64,000 nt of DNA from Bacteroidaceae bacterium (lineage in GTDB: Bacteria > Bacteroidota > Bacteroidia > Bacteroidales > Bacteroidaceae): contig JAFNXL010000010.1 of NCBI GenBank assembly GCA_017379075.1, positions 84,025 through 148,024 of the forward strand. Direction: 5' to 3'. The translations under genes were made by a program, and so were the position numbers. The notes under the pieces were generated by a model that was not told the origin of the DNA, searched no databases, and worked only from the letters and a program-made list of their open reading frames with translations. Positions within the stretch are counted from its first letter, which is position 1, and the number at the start of each line of letters is the position of its first letter. Of the stretch, positions 61,191 through 64,000 are shown one piece after another.

Positions 61191-62975
61191 CTAATTAATT
61201 CTTATTAATTCCAGTTTTTCCTGTAACTTCTGAGGGTCAAACTGTATTAATCTAGGCGCATTAGAGTTAGAACGGTTTTTCCCCATTTTCTGCATTGTTG
61301 GAGTTGACGAGTTTGCATTAATACTAGCTGCCCAAGAAGTTAATGTTCCTGAAAATGCACCAGATGATAGTGTACACCATGTTACAATTTGAAGATATTT
61401 ATCATTCAAATAGTTTGCCGGCAAAGTAAAATCAACTACGGGCACAGGGCCTTCAAGTCTTTCTCTTACAATATTTCTATCTTCCCCATTTATATATGTA
61501 TCATGAGGATTAGGATTCTTATTTATTTCTGACATGACTAAATATGCTAATATTGCATCTGCCTCTTCTTCATACCATTCTAGAGTGCTGAAATATTTTG
61601 TCCCTGCAACAGCCCATGTATATATTTTATCTGCATATCCACTGTTTACGGCATCTTTTTCGGCTTGAATACGATACGAAACTTGGCCGTATTCATCATA
61701 TCCGACCGAAGCGTGTATATTCTCTATGCTTATGTATGGAGAATATTCCTTAGCAGCACTAATCGTCACAAATGAATGACGATTAATTACACCAATCTTG
61801 TTATTTTTATCTACTGCCACTGAAATAAGAACAAACTCTGTATTAGGAGTTAAGCCTGTACAGGAGAAATAGTTACCACCCTGTGTAAATTGTTCTGGCG
61901 TTCGTATATTCCATTCTTCTGGATAGTTCTTTATATAAGTGATAACATCATTGTCAGTTAAGCCGTTTGCTGCGTTTTTTCCCATAAGTGTAAAATATAC
62001 ACGTTGCGTATCTTTATGGAAGTCATAACCATACACAAGGCTTGTAGCTAAAGTCACACTATTAATTGGTCTTGCGTACACCGGACTATAAAGAGCTAAT
62101 TGAGTTACTTCCTTTGGTTCCGTTAAGTTACCTGACCGAACTTTAATTGTTGCGCTACGATTGTCAGAACTAGGATTATCCTGAGATGTCCAGACTCTTA
62201 CTTCAGCATTTCCAACACCAGTCAAAGCTTCGAAAGAAAGCCAATCTGGTTTACCACTTATTACCCATTCAGAGTTACATGTTATTTTTAAGACTTGTGC
62301 AGTTGTGATGCTTCCTTTAGTCGCTTCAAATGGTGCATCAAGCCCTGATATTGTTAGTTTATGTTCAGAAGCTGCTATTGAAACTTTCACATTCTTTGTT
62401 CCTTCTCCATCATCTGTTGAGACGGTGATTGTCGTTTCTAATTTTTCTGATGTTTCGTTCTTCTTTGCAGACAATGCTATGGTTTTCTGGTTAAGTTTTT
62501 CCACTGTCAACCAATCATTTCCACCTCTTACACTCCATTCTGTATTGCAAGTTACCTGAATGTTTTGTTCACCACCAGATGCTGAGAAACTTACATTTTC
62601 CGGACTAACTGACAATTTTGTGCTTCCGCCTTCTTGTGTAACATATATAATATGGTATAGTGCGGCATCTTCTGTGGCAGAAATCTGTATTGAGCCTTTT
62701 CTTGAATCTTTATTGGGATTTTCTTTAACGCTTACATTCACCATATTATTTGCCTTTCCTGCTGTTATCCAATCTCTTCCTTCAAGAACCTCAACCACCC
62801 AATCAGTATGACGTGCAGTCACTGCAATCTTCTGATAATCTGCTGTACCATTAAATCTAATGTCAGTAGTAGAGACGCTTAGTTCCGGGTCATCATCTTT
62901 ACAAGAAGTAATAAAAATGCCCAAGGTTGCAACCATCATGACGGCCAACCATTTCCATAAATAATTCTTTTTCAT
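61191..62975 (-). CDS. BACON-domain lipoprotein (three BACON repeats)
   Basis: BACON domains are Ig-like modules of Bacteroidetes surface proteins, often carbohydrate- or mucin-related. The product, about 594 residues from ATG 62975, has a lipobox (IFITSCKDDD, Cys at about 25), three BACON-type domains (about 30-115, 118-203, 207-305) and a C-terminal domain of about 290 residues (NSVTLATSLVYGYDFH onward) that I do not recognise. Its first two domains are almost identical to the gene 70 bp upstream. The longer start at 63035 lacks a signal and is unlikely. Confidence 0.82.
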   Translation of the reverse strand: MKKNYLWKWLAVMMVATLGIFITSCKDDDPELSVSTTDIRFNGTADYQKIAVTARHTDWVVEVLEGRDWITAGKANNMVNVSVKENPNKDSRKGSIQISATEDAALYHIIYVTQEGGSTKLSVSPENVSFSASGGEQNIQVTCNTEWSVRGGNDWLTVEKLNQKTIALSAKKNETSEKLETTITVSTDDGEGTKNVKVSIAASEHKLTISGLDAPFEATKGSITTAQVLKITCNSEWVISGKPDWLSFEALTGVGNAEVRVWTSQDNPSSDNRSATIKVRSGNLTEPKEVTQLALYSPVYARPINSVTLATSLVYGYDFHKDTQRVYFTLMGKNAANGLTDNDVITYIKNYPEEWNIRTPEQFTQGGNYFSCTGLTPNTEFVLISVAVDKNNKIGVINRHSFVTISAAKEYSPYISIENIHASVGYDEYGQVSYRIQAEKDAVNSGYADKIYTWAVAGTKYFSTLEWYEEEADAILAYLVMSEINKNPNPHDTYINGEDRNIVRERLEGPVPVVDFTLPANYLNDKYLQIVTWCTLSSGAFSGTLTSWAASINANSSTPTMQKMGKNRSNSNAPRLIQFDPQKLQEKLELIRIN

Positions 62976-63044
62976 TTCTTTTTTGTATTTATAATTAGTA
63001 ATAAAATATTTTATCAATAGGTGTGTAGCTAACAATTACTGTTC

Positions 63045-63656
63045 TCATTCATGTGGAGCAATCGTGACTTTAACAGACTTTGTCACTTCTCCATCATCAG
63101 TTGAAACAATGATTGTCGTTTCTAATTTTTCTGATGATTCGTTCTTCTTTACAGACAATGCTATAGCTTTCTGATTGAGTTTCTCCACAGTCAGCCAATC
63201 ATTACCTCCTCTTACACTCCATTCTGTATTACATGTTACTAGAATGTATTGTTCACCACCAGATGCGGAGAAACTTACATTTTCCGGACTAACTGACAAT
63301 TTTGTGCTTCCGCCTTCTTGTGTAACATATATAATATGGTATAGTGCAGCATCTTCTGTGGCAGAAATCTGTATTGAGCCTTTTCTTGAATCTTTATTGG
63401 GATTTTCTTTAACGCTTACATTCACCATATTATTGGTCTTTCCTGCTGTTATCCAATCTCTTCCTTCAAGAACCTCAACCACCCAATCAGTATGACGTGC
63501 AGTCACTGCAATCTTCTGATAATCTGCTGTACCATTAAATCTAATGTCAGTAGTAGAGACACTCAATTCCGGACACTGGCAAGGTCCACACATACAACAC
63601 ATACATAATATTGGCAGACATAAAAAGGGAGCCAACTTCAATAAACTAATTTTCAT
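63045..63656 (-). CDS. Short BACON-domain protein, partial duplicate of the neighbour
   Basis: The product, about 203 residues from ATG 63656, has a signal-like helix with an unusual Cys-rich end (PILCMCCMCGPCQC), then two BACON domains and a stop (VTIAPHE). Residues 29-203 match residues 30-203 of the neighbour with about ten differences; the first 108 or so residues differ at one position (TNN against ANN). It lacks the third domain and the C-terminal module. It is probably a recent duplicate that took a different signal sequence. Several Cys could be lipidation sites. Confidence 0.75.
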   Translation of the reverse strand: MKISLLKLAPFLCLPILCMCCMCGPCQCPELSVSTTDIRFNGTADYQKIAVTARHTDWVVEVLEGRDWITAGKTNNMVNVSVKENPNKDSRKGSIQISATEDAALYHIIYVTQEGGSTKLSVSPENVSFSASGGEQYILVTCNTEWSVRGGNDWLTVEKLNQKAIALSVKKNESSEKLETTIIVSTDDGEVTKSVKVTIAPHE

Positions 63657-63728
63657 TCCGTTTAATAAGATTAAAACTAAAACTTTTATGGGCACAAAAA
63701 AAGCGTGGAACCGCAATACCTAAAAACA

Positions 63729-63778
63729 AGTGGTTTAGTCCAGTCCAATTTCTATAGAATAAACTAAACTAAACCGCT
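63729..63778. other. Imperfect inverted repeat between BACON and integrase genes
   Basis: AGTGGTTTAGT (63729-63739) and ACTAAACCGCT (63768-63778) are inverted with one mismatch; the unit AACTAAACC recurs. It lies between a minus gene and the start of an integrase, so it could be an attachment or regulator site. No repeat partner is visible in the window. Confidence 0.3.
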
Positions 63779-63873
63779 GTTTTACAATGGTATCACAAAT
63801 TCCCACTATAAAATTTCTTTCAATTTGTTTTAAGTTTTTTCGGGATATATGGGAACATTTACGGGAATTTATA

Positions 63874-63881
63874 TACCTTTG
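63874..63881 (+). promoter_or_regulatory. -7 box upstream of the integrase-like gene
   Basis: TACCTTTG at 63874-63881, 24 bp upstream of ATG 63906. No clear TTG is found at -33. Confidence 0.5.
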
Positions 63882-63905
63882 CATCGTGATTAAAAAACGT
63901 ATGCA

Positions 63906-64000
63906 ATGAAAGTCTCAATCTATCTCAAAAAACAAGCATCATTGGATGATGAACTCTCCCGTTCAAACTTATGCTTTCGAGTGCGTGAGAGAAGTGTTGA
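63906..64000 (+). CDS. Start of a probable tyrosine recombinase (integrase), cut by window end
   Basis: The 31 visible residues, MKVSIYLKKQASLDDELSRS then NLCFRVRERSV, resemble the arm-binding N-terminus of Bacteroidetes site-specific integrases. The catalytic domain lies outside. An upstream ATG at 63901 is followed by an immediate stop (ATGCAATGA), so 63906 is the start. If correct, a mobile element begins here. The call rests on a short N-terminal pattern from memory. Confidence 0.5.
   Translation, partial: MKVSIYLKKQASLDDELSRSNLCFRVRERSV

Overview
The window reads as chromosomal DNA of a Bacteroidales bacterium, most likely Prevotellaceae-like. The evidence is a complete SprA outer-membrane translocon of the type IX secretion system (T9SS), several secreted proteins ending in T9SS type A sorting tails, BACON-domain lipoproteins, a GH92 alpha-mannosidase, and repeated upstream boxes of the Bacteroidetes promoter form TAnnTTTG, often with a TTG about 20 bp further upstream. 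The genus assignment is inference. The core genes look GC-moderate (roughly half G+C by eye), while parts of 30.4-40.5 kb and 58-64 kb are clearly AT-richer.

Layout. 1-1515: N-terminal part of anaerobic ribonucleotide reductase NrdD, minus strand. 2056-9122, plus strand: a coiled-coil membrane protein, TrmB, the Mrp/ApbC iron-sulfur carrier, a histidine-rich COG0523 GTPase, a GNAT acetyltransferase and a GH92 lipoprotein. 9119-16463, minus strand: a truncated DUF6261-like gene, IlvE, XseB/XseA, and a four-gene sodium-pumping methylmalonyl-CoA decarboxylase operon whose biotin carrier has two biotinyl domains. 17043-18901: MATE transporter plus a small phosphoesterase. 18954-22339, minus: RuvA, a C10 cysteine peptidase and CysQ. 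22464-30263: sprA. 30458-40496: a type I restriction-modification island (hsdM, small membrane protein, hsdS, AlbA_2 protein, hsdR, GIY-YIG protein, Ymh protein, second AlbA_2 protein). 40497-41278: a gene-free stretch with two repeat arrays. 41279-42271: a RhuM-Fic fusion. 42306-48556: TcdA and MurF (minus), then FolP, the c-di-AMP cyclase CdaA, Pta and AckA (plus). 48676-57721, minus: an SDR reductase, an OmpA-like lipoprotein, a 1248-residue phosphoesterase/LamG protein, then GT2, RadC, a SufT-like protein and LpxH as one operon. 58074-63656, minus: a small barrel-like protein, an M6 metalloprotease and two BACON proteins, one a partial duplicate of the other. 63906-64000: the start of a probable tyrosine integrase.

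How the genes fit together. MmdA, the biotin carrier, the OadG-like subunit and OadB should couple decarboxylation to sodium export in a succinate/propionate-forming anaerobe, while Pta/AckA makes ATP and acetate. SprA would export the C10 peptidase, the M6 peptidase and the LamG protein that carry sorting tails in this same window. The restriction island sits between two core genes (sprA and tcdA) without a visible integrase or tRNA.

The least explained signal is a set of three intergenic repeat arrays with different palindromic words but the same 22-bp pitch (two helical turns): GTAAA-N4-yTTAC at 40677-40797, CAAyTGG at 41122-41194, and CTAAATTCAGGATGA at 9500-9544. I know of no named element with this architecture. 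It could be a family of operator or structural arrays, or an undescribed intergenic repeat class. Coordinates were read by eye, and no alignments or searches were run.
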